Assembly: GCA_003508835.1 (NCBI GenBank)
Contig: PUFA01000007.1
Coordinates: 17,321,001 to 17,385,000 of the forward strand
DNA length: 64,000 nt
DNA from: Eonycteris spelaea
Lineage: Eukaryota; Chordata; Mammalia; Chiroptera; Pteropodidae
Direction: 5' to 3'
Shown: positions 47,705 through 59,725 of the stretch, one piece after another
Layout: every line of letters begins with the position of its first letter
Numbering within the stretch: the stretch's first letter is position 1
The notes under the pieces: model-generated
Database searches by the model: none
The model's input: only the letters and a program-made list of their open reading frames with translations
What the model was told of the DNA's origin: nothing
Program-made: the position numbers and the translations under genes

Positions 47705-47870
47705 CAAGCATTGATTCAGAGTCAGAACTGAATTCAGTTCATAACCCTACCACAAGTAGCCAGGCAATTTTGGGCAAGTATCCAAATCTTACTGAGCCTT
47801 AATCTCCTCACGTACAAAATTAAGGGCTTTGTACAAATTGCCTCTGAGTCTCCTTCCATCTTTCAAATCC
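47705..47870 (+). mobile_element. MIR SINE relic
   Basis: GATTCAGAGTCAGAACTGAATTC, CAGGCAATTTTGGGCAAGTATCC, CTTACTGAGCCTTAATCTCC and TCACGTACAAAATTAAGGGC match sense MIR. Confidence 0.8.
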
Positions 47871-48539
47871 ATGGTAATTTACTGCTAAGGATGTGGTTTG
47901 ATATAGGTAGAATGGTTAGGAAGAATTTGTGGTTGCAAAACTCCCATGTTTAGATAAAGCCTGAATTTTTTATAAATTTATTTTATGTTCCCAATTATTG
48001 GCTTCTATTTCTGTTGGGCAATTAGTTCCTTGCAGGTAGATGATACTAAGGTGAGTTTAATCAATTAATTTCAGATTTACCTATTGATTAGAAAAAATCA
48101 ATTGTGTATTTCATGAAGCTGAGTAAAATTTGATTTTCAGCTCACAGGATTCATAATCCTTTGTGGCTTGATGGCCCATGGTTCAGCTAATACCTTCTGT
48201 TCCCTTAATGTTGAAGGGAGAAGCTGGAATTCTGAAGGAATTGGGGAAACTGTAGGCAACTTGTAAGATAGACAATAAAAATTGGCATTATATCATGATT
48301 CCCCCTCACCCCGTTACCTTCCAAGAAGGGAAAATGTTGCCGTGTGAAATATTCATACCTAATTTGCATTTTATTTTAATTATATTTCAAAAACAATAAT
48401 TTCGAAAATTGAGAATTGAGTTATATCTGAAATTACTACTTACAAAAGTAATTTTAAAACTAAGATTTGTTGTTGTATTAGAACAATGGAGAATAATTTA
48501 CGCCCGTCCTATATTTATGACACTGAAATAAACACTTTA

Positions 48540-48705
48540 TGTTATTTTTAAGTCTCATAAATATCCCATAAAATTTTGAACCATGGTTCTCCTTTCATAG
48601 GTGAAGAAATTGAAACATGAATTAATTGCCCAGAAAGAGATAATAAGTGACAGAGTTATCAGGCGTGTGTGATCCCAAAGCCTATATGCCTTCTAACTAT
48701 GCTTA
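48540..48705 (-). mobile_element. MIR SINE relic
   Basis: TTCATAGGTGAAGAAATTGAAAC, TTAATTGCCCAGAAAGAGATAATAAG and CAGGCGTGTGTGATCCCAAAGCC match the antisense MIR core and head. Confidence 0.75.
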
Positions 48706-49119
48706 TATCCCAGCACTACAATGTTTGTTGGCTCCACCTAGGCCAGTAAATATTCAGTTTCAATAGGATCTCTCAGGCCTGTATTTATCTGAGCCTCTGA
48801 ATTAGTTACTATCATCTTTTGATATATAAAGGCCTCGTCTGATTCCTCTCCAGGACTATGATGTTTATATTTCCTTTCTATGTGTAGGAGAACAAAATGC
48901 TACTTTTTCCATCTTCTAGCCTGAGTTCTTTTTGCCTGTTTTTTGCATGTTTCAAAGACATGTGCTGATAGAAGAATGCTTACTTTGCATGCATATTAAT
49001 ACAGAGAACTGAGCAAGGCAGAGGCATATGGTAATGAAGAAGCACTGTGGTGGGAGTTGTGAAGAGAAGAACCAGGCAGAGGGTTTGTCAGTTGGAACAA
49101 AGTGAATCATACCATTACA

Positions 49120-49185
49120 CAGATTCACAGACTGTAGGGCTGGAAGAGGCCTTGGTAATCAGTTCAAATTTTACAGTGTGTAGGG
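49120..49185. mobile_element. Possible ancient repeat fragment
   Basis: ATTCACAGACTGTAGGGCTGG, then AAGAGGCCTTGGTAATCAG, recalls the common mammalian repeat string TTAGAGCTGGAAGGGACCTTAG. The family is not certain. The 126-codon frame at 49047-49427 spans this and the next MIR and is rejected as a gene. Confidence 0.4.
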
Positions 49186-49347
49186 GAAGGAAATATGACA
49201 TGCGGTGTTCACAAACTAGAAACTGGGTTTCTGGGCTTCATCCATCCACCCAGCTTCTCAATAGCAGCATCGAATCCTCACCTGTATGTTTATATGCATA
49301 TCTTACATATGTTTGCTGCATTGTGGGATTTAGGACCCAGAGATGCA

Positions 49348-49610
49348 GTGGTTATAAAAAAGACCTTGGAGTCAGACCGACCAGGGTCCTAGAGTCAGCA
49401 ATAATGCTTTCTGATTGGAGAACTTAGGCAAGTGGCTTACTTTCTCCATTGGACGATTTCCCAACCTGTATAGAGGGTAACGAGAGCAGCCTCCTTGCTG
49501 TGCCGCTTTGGGGATTGAGTGAGAATGTTTTATAAAAGACTTTGCATCAGGGTCTTTCACAGAGTCAGTAAGCATATACAAAAATTTCCAGATATCATCC
49601 TTATCATCAT
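49348..49610 (+). mobile_element. MIR SINE, full length with tRNA-like head
   Basis: The head is intact (ATGCAGTGGTTATAAAAAAGACC, TTGGAGTCAGACCGACCAGG), then GGAGAACTTAGGCAAGTGGC, TTACTTTCTCCATTGG, TATAGAGGGTAACGAGAGCAG and CATCAGGGTCTTTCACAGAGTC. It is the most complete MIR in the window. Confidence 0.85.
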
Positions 49611-49682
49611 TATCACCATCACCCTAATTTCTTTATGTGAGCCTCACATAATGAGACATTCTTTGAAAATTGTGTTTTCCTT

Positions 49683-50105
49683 TTTTATTATTATTTTTTA
49701 TTATTTTATATTAGTTTCAGGTATATAGTATAATGGTTGGACATTTATGTAATTTATGAAGTGATTCCCCCCAATTACTCTAGCATCTATCTGGCTCTAC
49801 ACACATCTATTCCAATAATACTGACTCTATACCCTGTGCTATACTCTAAATCCTTGTGACTGTTTTGTAACTATTAATTTGCACTTCTTAATCCCTTCAC
49901 CTTTTTCACCCAGCCCCATACCCCACCTCTCCTCTGGTAATCACCGGTTTGTTCTCTGTATCTGTGAGTCTGTTTTCGTTTAGTTTGTTCGTTTCTTTTA
50001 TTCCTTGGATTCCACATATAAGTGAAATCATATGAGATTTATCTTTATCTGTCTGACTTTATCTTTATCCGTTTGACTTATTTCACTGAGCGTAATACAC
50101 TATGT
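49683..50105 (-). mobile_element. Younger L1 3' end, bat-like 3' UTR, antisense
   Basis: After a T/TTA-rich start (antisense A tail), TTTCAGGTATATAGTATAATGG, GACATTTATGTAATTTATGAAG, CACCTTTTTCACCCAGCCCC, GGTAATCACCGGTTTGTTCTC and TGAGTCTGTTTTCGTTTAG appear. These strings are typical of L1 3' UTRs I associate with bats. Divergence looks lower than in the L1M copies. Possible target-site duplication: GTGTTTTCCTTTTTT before and ATGTTTTCTTTTTAA after. Confidence 0.75.
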
Positions 50106-50894
50106 TTTCTTTTTAAATAAGGAAATGTCAATCTCCTTATTTAAAGGGGATTCTGGTGGAAGAACTAACAAAATAGATTGAAATTACCAACAGTTAGTGA
50201 GACTAGTTACTTCATCAGTGAAACGGGAAAGACCCTAATTTCTGTACATATCTAAAGTTATGTGTTCATTCTCTAAAAGAATCGATTTCGAAATTGATCT
50301 TTCTGCTCAGGATTGTCTAATTCAATTGCATTTATAGGCAGAGGTTCTTATAGCTTCTCATAGCTTGACCTTGTAACAAAAGCCAATAATTTTTACATGA
50401 CAAAATTAGAGAAGGAGAAAGTTTTACTTCTTTTCTAATCATAAGTTGATGTGAATGGATGTCCATTTGGATTCTGCTGTTAGAGAGCTCAATTATGCAA
50501 TATTCATACAAAAATAGATTCCAAATCAATACAACATGTTTTAAATTTACATTAACATTTAAATTAATGAGAAGCTCAATGTGAATTATAGAGCTTTAGA
50601 TGTTTAGGACTGTGTACCCTCCTGCCAACTTGGAACAGAGTTTATTGACTCACCTTCTCAGTATCATAAACAGCTTCCAGACTTTATGTGTTTTCAGTGC
50701 CAGAGGATTTTCACACTGGTGAAAGGTGCCATATTGACATCACCAGGGAATGAAGCTGTCTCTACCCACTAAAGATGCAAAATGCTTCCAGCAACTGCAC
50801 ACATTTTCCCTGAAGGGCAGTTTGCCATAGATGGTTGTCAGGCCTGGAACTGCTCAAGAATGAGCCTTTTCTCTATTTTTTTCCCCCATTAATC
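50106..50894. other. Unassigned DNA
   Basis: No gene or repeat recognised. The frame at 50332-50529 (minus) is short and featureless. Confidence 0.5.
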
Positions 50895-51125
50895 TTATCC
50901 AACATATAGTTCTAGAACACCTGCTCTGGATACAGAACTATGCTAAAACAACACAGATTAAACTTTAGTGATCTCATACATAGCCATTGAAGGATACCAT
51001 CACATATATAAACAAATTATAGAATAATATGACATGTTCTGTGATAAAAGAAGGTGCATGCTGGGTGCAATCAGAGGCACCTGAATGAGATTGGAGGAGA
51101 TCAAGAACGGTCTTTTGATAAATGA
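50895..51125 (-). mobile_element. L2-like LINE relic
   Basis: CATATAGTTCTAGAACACCTGC, then TCTGTGATAAAAGAAGGTGC, ATGCTGGGTGCAATCAGAGGC and AGATCAAGAACGGTCTTTTG, follow the antisense L2 3' region with heavy change. Confidence 0.45.
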
Positions 51126-51409
51126 AGCTCAAAAGACAAGTCGTCATAAGTTGATCAAAGAAGAGCTGAAAATCCCACCATCAGAGGGGAAAGCCTGTAA
51201 CAGAACTTTACTTCCGTGAACAAGAGTGTAGAGGTGGGGCAAACGGGTGCGTCTGTGTTGGTTTGTGTGCATGTGTACACAAACAAGTGTGGGTCTAACA
51301 AATGAATGTGCATGATTAGGCGGGGACAGTTTATAAGAGATCACATATGCCACATCAAGAAGTTTGGATATTATCCTTAAAATGATGCAGATGTAGAGGT
51401 TCTGATGTT

Positions 51410-52345
51410 ATTTTTTTTTTAATTTTAATAAACCTTATTTTATAGAGAAGTTTCAGATTCTCAGCAAGCTTGAGTGGAAAGTACAGAGAGTTCCCACATA
51501 TCTCCTATCTCCAAACATGCAAAATCTCTACAATATGGATTTACCACAAAACAGTGGTACATTTGTTAGGACTAATGAACCTGTACTGATACACCATTAT
51601 CATCCAAAGTTCATTGTGTACATTAGATTTGCTCTTGCTGTTGTACAGTCTATTAGTTTTGACAAATGTATAATGACATATATCTACCATTGCAGTATCA
51701 AACAATACAGTTTTACTGCCCTATAAGTTCTCTGTACTTTACCTACTCATCCTTTCCCTTAACGCTACGATCACTGGTCTCTTTACTGTCTCCAAAGTGT
51801 TGCCTTTTTCAAAATGTCAGATGGTTGGATTCATGTGCCCTTTTCAGATTGGTTTCTTCCACTTAGTCATATGCATTTAAGGCTACTGCATATCTTTTCA
51901 TAGCTTGATAGGTCATTTCTTTTTAGTGCTGAATAATATTCCATTGTCTGGTTGTACCAGTTTGTTTATCCATCACCTCCTGAAAGACATCTAGGTTGTT
52001 CCAAGTTTTGACAATTATAAATAAAGCTGCTATAAACATCTACGTGCAGGTTTTGTGTAAACATGTTTTCAACTAAATAGCAAGAAGCACAAGTTCTGGA
52101 TCTTATGACGAGTATATTTAGTTTCATAAGAAACCACCAAACTGCCTTCCAGTGGCTGTGCCTGTTGAGCACCTTTGTCATATGTTTATTTGCCATCTGT
52201 ACATTTTCTTTGGTGAGGTGTCTGTTCAGACCTTTGGCTTATGTTTTAATGGACTTGTTTGTTTTCTTATTGTGGAGTTTTTAGTGTTCTATTTTTGATG
52301 AGTCCATTATTAGAATCCTTTCTGGATCAAGTCTCAGGTATCTTC
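51410..52345 (-). mobile_element. Old L1M 3' end, antisense
   Basis: It starts with a T run (antisense tail). Then come TTCCCACATATCTCCTATC, GCTGAATAATATTCCATTGTC, TAAATAAAGCTGCTATAAAC, AAACCACCAAACTGCCTTCC and GTGAGGTGTCTGTTCAGACC. These are consecutive landmarks of an antisense L1 3' UTR and ORF2 end. It is stop-riddled and inactive. Confidence 0.9.
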
Positions 52346-52949
52346 CCTAACCTAAGGATATAAGCTTAAACTGTGTTAGTATACAAGGGTATACTAGTTT
52401 TGCCTCTGGAATGTTGTCTGCTGAAAGGTGGCATCCAGAGCACCTAAAATAATGAAAAGATGTAACTCTGTTGCACTTTCATAACAGGTTGTTGAAAGTA
52501 TTTTGTGCTTACTCACTAATGCAAGCACGTATGTCTAATAATCTTGTGTGTTTGGCAAATAGGGTCAGTGACTTTGTTTTCTTGTTACCTAGTAACGAGT
52601 GTATAGCTAACACTTACCCAGCTCAGGCTCCTTTGCCTTTTATAATCTACCAAAAAAGAGTCTAGCATTTATGTGTTATGCAGAACCAAAGCAGTTTAGA
52701 TCAATTTGCAACATTTAACTTGTCCAAGGAGCAAACAGAAAATTGTTGAATCTTGATGAGAAAAGATACCATTAGAAATCAAAATTGGAAAGGTAGACAA
52801 GAACCAAACAATACAGGGACTCATAGCTCCTGATAACATTTTTAGATATAATTCTTAGTGTAATAGGACTCTTCTAAAATATAAAAAGAGAGTGCTACTG
52901 ATCTGTTTTGAAATTTTAAAAATGATGTTAACCAATGTGTAGAAAATAG
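52346..52949. other. Unassigned DNA
   Basis: No gene or nameable repeat is visible. Confidence 0.5.
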
Positions 52950-53200
52950 ATTGTAAAAGTAAGATTGAGTACAGGGAGGAAAATTGAAGAATATTGCAGA
53001 AGTCCAGGTAAAGTGATGAATCAGTGATAGAAATGGATATAAGAAATGTGGATAGACTTTGAGATGTATTTTGGAAGAAATCGCAATAGGATCCGCTTGT
53101 GGATTTGGGAGTAAAAAATAGAACCAGGAAAGACTACTAGGTTTGGGGCAGTTGTTGACAAACCTTCAGTGCTGAATGGAGCTGCTAGAGCAGGTCTGTG
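52950..53200. mobile_element. Probable ancient mammal-wide repeat
   Basis: AGAATATTGCAGAAGTCCAGG, AAGTGATGAATCAGTGATAG and GGATTTGGGAGTAAAAAATAG echo the unnamed repeat suspected at 17.1-17.9 kb (GCAATAGTCCAGGCGAGAG and GGAGGGAGTCAAGGATGAC type text). Confidence 0.4.
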
Positions 53201-53659
53201 GGGGATGGTTGAGGTTCAGATTTAATGCTAAGGGGTACCTACTCTGGCAATGTCAGAGGAAGAAATGCTATGAGCCTTCTGTTGATTCACCTATTGATCC
53301 CTGAAGAAAGTTGCTTATTCCTATGACAGGGCTTCAAAAGAGACTACATGGTAGGGCCATGCCCTTTGTGGTTATATGAGGTGACTTGTTCACACAGGGA
53401 GGACCGTTTTCTATGCATAAATAGGAAGGTCCAAATGGGAAGTCTCAGTGTTTCAAATTTATTTCAAATTCATTGAGCTTTGATGTTCTCTTGTAGAAAA
53501 TGAATGACCAAGAAAAGGGCTTTCATCTATATCTGCTGTCATTAAAAAGATAATATTCATCAAAATATATGGAGCTTCACCATCATGCTTGGCTCTTAGT
53601 TCAGTGTATTAATATATTTTCAAAGACATTGATTTAGTCAGTCAGTCCATCTGTTAGTC

Positions 53660-53800
53660 TGCCAGTCAGAGATTCATTTTATAAACATTTACTATAAATT
53701 AGCATTGCACTGGGCCAGGTATTAGCGATGAGTCTTACATAACTCCTCTTTTGCCAGTACATCTCCAAGATATTCAGTCTATTAAACACTAACAAAAAGT
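53660..53800 (-). mobile_element. L2 or MIR 3' end fragment
   Basis: GAGATTCATTTTATAAACATTTAC, then AGCATTGCACTGGGCCAGGTATTAG, resembles antisense TTATTGAGCGCCTACTATGTGCC. A GTCAGTCAGTCCATCTG-type simple string precedes it. Confidence 0.55.
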
Positions 53801-54355
53801 ATTTCAAGTGCAATTCAGAAAACTGACTTCATTGCACTCTATACCAACTCTGAGGCTATTGCAAAAATTAAGGATTAAAAAAAGAATAAGTTGATTGCTT
53901 TCATATTTTATCTATGAAAACTTCACATCCCTGAAAAAAAAAATCTGAAAAATCAGATTTTAATTTATTTTATACCTACAATTTCTAATTGTGAATGTAC
54001 TTGATTCCTTTTTTTTTTAAAAGAATGGGATTAATCATATATATATATATAATTCCATGATCTTTATAAAAAGTAACAGACATGTAATATAGACACTAGC
54101 TAGGTCTGTAGACTATTTAACCTGAATATTTTCATATAAATTTTAGAAGAATTCAATTTGCATAGAAAGAACTAAAAGAAGGACATTGTCAACATTCTGT
54201 GCCCCAGTATTTTAATCTAAAATGGAGTTGATCGACAAAGCCACTTTGAACTATTCTTATTTAACATGGAAATCATTTAGCCTGGAGCTTGGTATTTTGG
54301 AAGTCTTCCTGGCAATTTGGTTTTTACCACAAAACAAATGGAGCATATCATTGCT

Positions 54356-54374
54356 AAAAAAAAAAAAAAAAAAA
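54356..54374. repeat. A homopolymer (19 A)
   Basis: An uninterrupted A run inside an 80-codon open frame (54222-54464), which is therefore a chance frame. Confidence 0.85.
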
Positions 54375-54379
54375 GTTAA

Positions 54380-55973
54380 GAACTCAAGAGGTGAATTGCC
54401 AGAAAGAATACATCCACATCACAATCGGTTAAGTGATACAGTACAAGAAGTCTGTATGTTGTGATTTTTTTCATGTTTGCCTTTAGTTGTTGAAGACAAC
54501 AAAAGCAGATGATGAGTTACTTTATATATGAAACCATGTAATCATATTTTCGCTTGTACTTCTCTAATGCAGGCAATAATAGTCAACTATTAACTCTTAG
54601 TGAGCCATGGAGGAATGGGACATTTCCTAAGAATTTGGGTCCAGTTTGGAAAAGTTAGTAATTTCAGAGATTTCTGGGTAATACTACTTTTTAGCTTATT
54701 CCTCCCATCCCCACAGATTAAATACTGCGATGATTATTTCTGTCATAAATTAAAAGAGAAATAATATCAGTTCAAATACAGATTATTTTATGGGCTATTA
54801 AGCTTTTGGAGTTCTGGGAAGAATAGTAGTTTTAATTTAGACCATTTATGAATGTGAAAGAGGTAGCCGAATAATAGCAGCAGGTGGGGAAGACTCCCCG
54901 AACCCCCCCCCCCAAATTTCTGCATGAAATATTACATCTTTTCATTTAGCTATAGTAATCTATTATAAGATTTCTTGCTACTACTTTTGTAAGTCGAAAA
55001 GAACAAACACTGCCACAAATATGTCTACTTGTCAGTGAGGACAAAAATGAGAACTTTGTGGTGAGCTAAAAGGTAAGCTTCGTGAAAGGAGACCGATTAG
55101 CAAAATGCTGCTCTTTGTAAGTGGGGCTGATTCGGCACTCCATACACTCTCATTATGTATTCTGCTAATAGCACAAGGATGTGAGAAAAACAGTTCTGTA
55201 AGAGCCTGGTGCAACATTAAGATTTAATTAAACTTTGTTTTACTTGGGCAAGCTAGCCATGCAGCGATGTCACGGGAGAACAGAGCCCGACATTGTATTG
55301 ACTAGTGGAAAAAAAAAAAAACAACAACAACGTGGAGCTGAAATGCCAGTGCCCATGGTTAATGTAAACAAGATGAGGGGAGCAACCGGAACAGTGCTGT
55401 GAACTGAAATCATGTCACACGAGCCATGCTCGAAGGATACGAGGGTGTGGAGTCTGCAGAAAGCATACAGACTTGGAGGACGCTGCCAGGAATCAGGGTT
55501 CCTGGATCGTTCTGAGGGAGTGCAATTCAACCTGTTTGATGTGCCTCAGGGCATAGGACAAGAACTCAAAATGATGATGACAGAAAATGCAATTTCACTC
55601 GACCTAAGAGAAAAGTTCCTAAGCTGTGAAAACTATCAAGGGTGGAATAGGCTTCTTCTAAGGGCAGTGAATTGATTGTCGTTTGAGTATTCGTGTAGAG
55701 GCTACACAACCACTTGGTATTTTCTCACCTGGGGTAGTGTCATCTCTAAATCCAACGAGTTAAGCCAGTTTGGTGTTAACTTTATAAAGAAGAGGAAGTT
55801 GAATTATGAAAAGATAAGAATTTTAGTTGCTTCTGTGGCAGAGTTTGAGATGGGATTATATACTAGCATTGGCCCAAGTGCAATAACATAAATATTATCC
55901 CTGGAGAAGCAGTGTTTTCTGTTAAAGCTTTCTCCACATATGCAGCTTTTCAAAATTAAATACACTTGAGCAG
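54380..55973. other. Unassigned DNA
   Basis: No gene identified. A C-run (54,905-54,914) and an (A)n(CAA)n run (55,309-55,331) occur. Frames at 55270-55530 (minus), 55412-55675 and 55676-55891 show no domains. Confidence 0.5.
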
Positions 55974-56087
55974 TGTATTAGTTTCCTAGGACTGTCATAA
56001 TGAAGTATCACAAATGGGGTGACTTAAAACAACAGAAATTTATTCTGTCATGGTTCTGGAGGCCAAAAGGTCACAGCCAAGATGTGG
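55974..56087 (-). mobile_element. MLT1 LTR, antisense, first half of split copy
   Basis: TGTATTAGTTTCCTAGGACTG, TCACAAATGGGGTGACTTAA and CAACAGAAATTTATTCTGTC, then GGTTCTGGAGGCCAAAAGG, is the well-kept antisense MLT1 terminus. The match ends near 56,087. The rest of the LTR resumes near 60,370. Confidence 0.9.
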
Positions 56088-56954
56088 AAAATAATGTCAA
56101 AAAATGGCCAAATAAGATGTCCCTTGCACATTTCCCCCTCTCAAAAATAGTACTTTGGTGTCCATCCACAGACAAAGATGCTTTCATGGGAACTTAGGGA
56201 TCCAGGTAGAAGATTGTGAAACCCCAATGAAGTCCAAGACCAAAGATAGCTGGTCAAGCTTGCAACCAGGCAAAGGGCTCACTGGTCAGAAACCTTGGTC
56301 ACAGAAACATAAATAGCTTTGGAACCCTGAGAACTTGGCAATAACTCCATTTGGCTTTAGGTCTGTCACCAGTACCAGATGCCATGAGACCCAGATGGAG
56401 TCACACCCACTCATGCATGAGATAATATACATTCAGACCTCAGTCTTGGTTATGGATGCTGAAGTGGCCCAGGAACCAGCTTCAATCACTCTTGGCCACA
56501 GTGTGGGAACACTTGGAGATAAACCCTTCTAATTTAGTCAGGCTGTAGATTCTCAAGGGCCCTATAACTGGGGCCCAGCCTGTCCCAGCCACAGTTCATG
56601 ACCACCATTGCTGACATAGGGACCCTACTGAGGACACTCTAGTCTGTACCCCCCAGAGATCTTGACAGGGCCTTATAGTAGGCATCAGCCCCTGCCTCAT
56701 CCCATAAGCTGAACAGCTGCCACAGGGGCCAGGCAAGAGAACCTCCTATCTGCATCCCCAGAGATCCTGAAAAGACCGTATATATGAATCTAACTTCCTT
56801 GCAGCCACAGTCAGCCAGTCTGCCAGCAAGAAACACTCTTGTCTGTGCCCCTGGAGATTGTGGGCTTTATACTTGGTTGCAGTCCCTCCAGCCATTGTCA
56901 GACACCCGTCCAGTCTGCCCAGGGACCCGATGGGAGACATTACAACTGACACTA
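56088..56954. repeat. Unassigned insert with a four-unit 93-109 bp tandem array
   Basis: From about 56,543 the segment contains repeating blocks with the anchor GAGATC(T/C)TGA and a G/C-rich tail ending in a CTGT(G/A)CCCC-like junction. The anchors lie at about 56,546, 56,655, 56,760 and 56,853. Units are imperfect. The upstream 56,088-56,540 is unassigned. It directly precedes L1 ORF2 text at 56,955. It might be decayed L1 5' sequence or an independent element. Confidence 0.5.
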
Positions 56955-58981
56955 GAGAAATACAAAGGACCTTAAGAGGCTACTATGAATTATTATATGC
57001 CAACAAATTGGATAACCTAGAAAAAAATGGATAATTTCTGAGAAACATATAATCAATTAAGATGGAATCATGCAGAATTGAAAACCTGAACAGATCAATA
57101 ATGATTAAGGAGACTGAAGCAGTGATTAAAAACCTCCTAATAGCAATAAAAAAAAAAGCCTAGGACCAAATGGCTTTATTGGTGAATTCTGCCAAACATT
57201 TAAAGAAGAATTAATGCCAGTCCTTCTCAAACTTTTTCAAAAAACTGAAGAGGAGAGAAAAGTCCCCAAATCATTCTGTGTCCCAATATACATAGATACC
57301 AAAGGCATATAAGGACATTATAAGAAAACTACAGGCCAATATCCCTGATGAATATAGATGCAAAGATTCTTAACAGAATTCTAGCAAAATAAATTCAATA
57401 GCACATTAAAAACAGGATGCAAGGATGATTCTGCATACACAAATCAATACATATGATATACCACATCAATATGATCCTCTCAGATGTAGAAAAAAAAAGT
57501 TTGAGAAAATCCAATACCCTTTCATGATAAAAATTCTCAACACATATCACTACATAATAAAGGCAGTATATGAGGCACTCACAGCTAACATCATACCCGA
57601 TGGTGAGAGACTGAAAGCTTTTCCTCTAAGGTCAAGAAGCAGGTAAGGGTGCCCACTCTTGCTACTCTATTTAACATAGTACTCAATGTTATAGCCTAAG
57701 CAATTAGGCAAGAAAGAGAAATAAAAGTTATCCAAATCGGAAAGAAAAAGTAAAATTGTCTTTTTTTATATGACCTGATTTATATGTAAAATGTATTAAC
57801 AATTCCATTAGAACTAATAAACAAATTCAGTAAAATTGAAGGATACAAAATCAACTTATGAAAATCATTTACAAAATAATGAAATATCTTAAAAAGAATT
57901 AAAGAAAACAATCTGATGCTATTTTTAATAGCATCAGAACAATAAAATACATAGTAATAAATTTAACCAAGGAGTTGAAAGATTTGTATATTGAGAACTA
58001 TAAGGCATTGATGAAAGAAATTGAAGAAAAACAGATAAATGAAAAGATATCACATATTTGTGGATCAGAAGAATGAATATTGTTAAAATATCTATACTAG
58101 ACATGTACTAATACCTTAGATATGTAGTAGATCTAAAACCATCTATAGATTCAATGCAATCTCTATAAAAATTTTAATGGCATTTTCCAGAGAAATTTTT
58201 TAAAAATCAAAATTAGAATAGAACCATAAAAGACTCCAAATGACCAAAGCAATCTTGAGAAAGAAGAACAAAGCTGGAGACATCACACTTTCTAATTCCA
58301 AACTATACTTCAAAACTATAGTAATCAAAACAGTATGATACTGGCATAAAAAACATAAACCAATGGAACAAAATACAGAGCCTAGAAATAAACCTATGTA
58401 TGTACAGTCAACTAATATTTGACAAGGGAACTGTGACTACTCAATGGGGAAAAGACTGTCTTTGTGATAAATAGTGTTGAAAAAGTAGATATTTATATGC
58501 AGAAGAGTGAGATTTGACTCCCATCTTATACTAATTACAAAAAAATTAACTAGAAGTAGATTAAAGACTTAAAAGTTCTTAGTTAAGTAAGACTCGGAAC
58601 TATAAAACTCCTAGAAGAACACATAGGGAAAAGTCTTTGACATTTGTCTTGGCAATAATTTTTTGAAGTAACACCAAAAGCAAAAGAAAAGAAACACAAG
58701 CAAAAATAAAAAAGGACTACATCAAACTAAAGCGCTTCTGCACAACAAAAAGTAGTATCGACAGAATTAACAAGCAACTACAGAATGAGAAAAAATATTT
58801 GCAAACCATCCTTCAGATAAGGGATTAATATTCAAAATATCATGCTAGAAAACTAATAATAATGCAGTTACAAAATGTTCGAAGTAACTAAATAGCATTT
58901 TCCCAAAGAAGACATCTAAATGACCAACAGGTTCATAAAAGGATATTCAGTATCACCAATAGCCAGAGAAATGTAAATCAA
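56955..58981 (+). mobile_element. Decayed L1 ORF2 (reverse transcriptase region), first part
   Basis: TTATTATATGCCAACAAATTGG, AACTACAGGCCAATATCCCTGATG, GAGACTGAAAGCTTTTCCTC, AATAAATTTAACCAAGGAGTTG and CAATCTTGAGAAAGAAGAACAAAG, then GGACTACATCAAACTAAAGC, are successive ORF2 blocks in the right order. Many stops and indels are present and ORF1 was not found. The segment stops in ATGTAAATCAA and resumes at 59,395. Confidence 0.95.
57912..57938. repeat. Perfect 12-bp hairpin inside the L1
   Basis: TCTGATGCTATT and AATAGCATCAGA flank TTT. The right arm overlaps the usual L1 text GCATCAAAAAG. The left arm is a local change that created the palindrome. No function is implied. Confidence 0.8.
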
Positions 58982-59394
58982 CACATGGATGGACCTTGAG
59001 ATAATCATGCTAAGTGAACTAAGTTAGATAGAAAAAGTTGAAAATCACATGATATCACTTATATGTGGGATATAAACCTAAAAGCAACAATTGAACAGGA
59101 CAAACAAACAGAGACTCATGGACACGAACTATAGACTGGTGGTTACCAGAGGGTAGGGGGTGAGGAAGGAGGGGGTAGACAGACAGTTAAAGGGGATCAG
59201 ATATAGGGAGATAGGGGAGGGCAAAGTGGGTAAAGGGGATCAAATATATGGTAGCTGAAGGAAACTGGACTTTGAGTGGTAAACATATAATAGAATATAT
59301 AAATGTCAAATTATAATGGAGACTTGAAAATTATATAATTGTATTAACCAACGTTGCCTCAACAAACTTAACGAAAATAAATAAATAAATCATT
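58982..59394 (+). mobile_element. Younger L1 3' end nested in the older L1
   Basis: It begins CACATGGATGGACCTTGAG and passes through GACTGGTGGTTACCAGAGGG and GGGGATCAAATATATGGTAGC. It ends TATTAACCAACGTTGCCTC, then an AAATAAATAAATAAATC-type tail. The end resembles bat L1 3' termini (TTATTAACCAATGTCACCCC). Removing it restores continuity of the older L1 (AAATCAA joined to ACACAATGAAATAT). It is 5'-truncated to about 0.4 kb. Confidence 0.8.
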
Positions 59395-59653
59395 AAAAAC
59401 ACAATGAAATATTTCACACTTGTTAGAATGGCTATTTTCAAAAACATAAGAGATAACAAATGCTGACCATGATGCAGATAAAAAGCAATCTTTTTGCAGT
59501 ATTCGTAGGAACTAGTGAATATATCTAAAGAAAATGGAATCGAGATCTTGAAGAAATATCTACATCTTCATGTTCATTATATTTATTGTAGCATTTTTTA
59601 CAGTAGACAGGACATGGAAATATCCTGTGTCCATCTGTGTACGAAAGGATAAG

Positions 59654-59658
<5 letters not shown>

Positions 59659-59721
<63 letters not shown>
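59659..59721. repeat. (TC)n(AC)n microsatellite inside L1
   Basis: About 14 TC units pass into about 17 AC units. The position is equivalent to the CA run in the L1 at 32.8 kb. It causes a spurious Cys/Val and Arg/Glu open frame on the minus strand (59525-59719). Confidence 0.95.

Positions 59722-59725
<4 letters not shown>

Noticed and set aside
49348..49420. A tRNA gene suggested by the tRNA-like text
   Set aside because: This is the tRNA-derived head of a MIR, with no intact cloverleaf.
49047..49427. 126-codon open frame
   Set aside because: It spans an old repeat fragment and the tRNA-like head of a MIR; a chance frame.
53640..53670. CRISPR-like short repeats (GTCAGTCAGTCCATCTG)
   Set aside because: A few simple-sequence units in a mammalian context; no regular spacer arrangement.
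57425..57646. 73-codon frame in the L1 ORF2 region
   Set aside because: A surviving scrap of the decayed L1 ORF2, not a functional gene.
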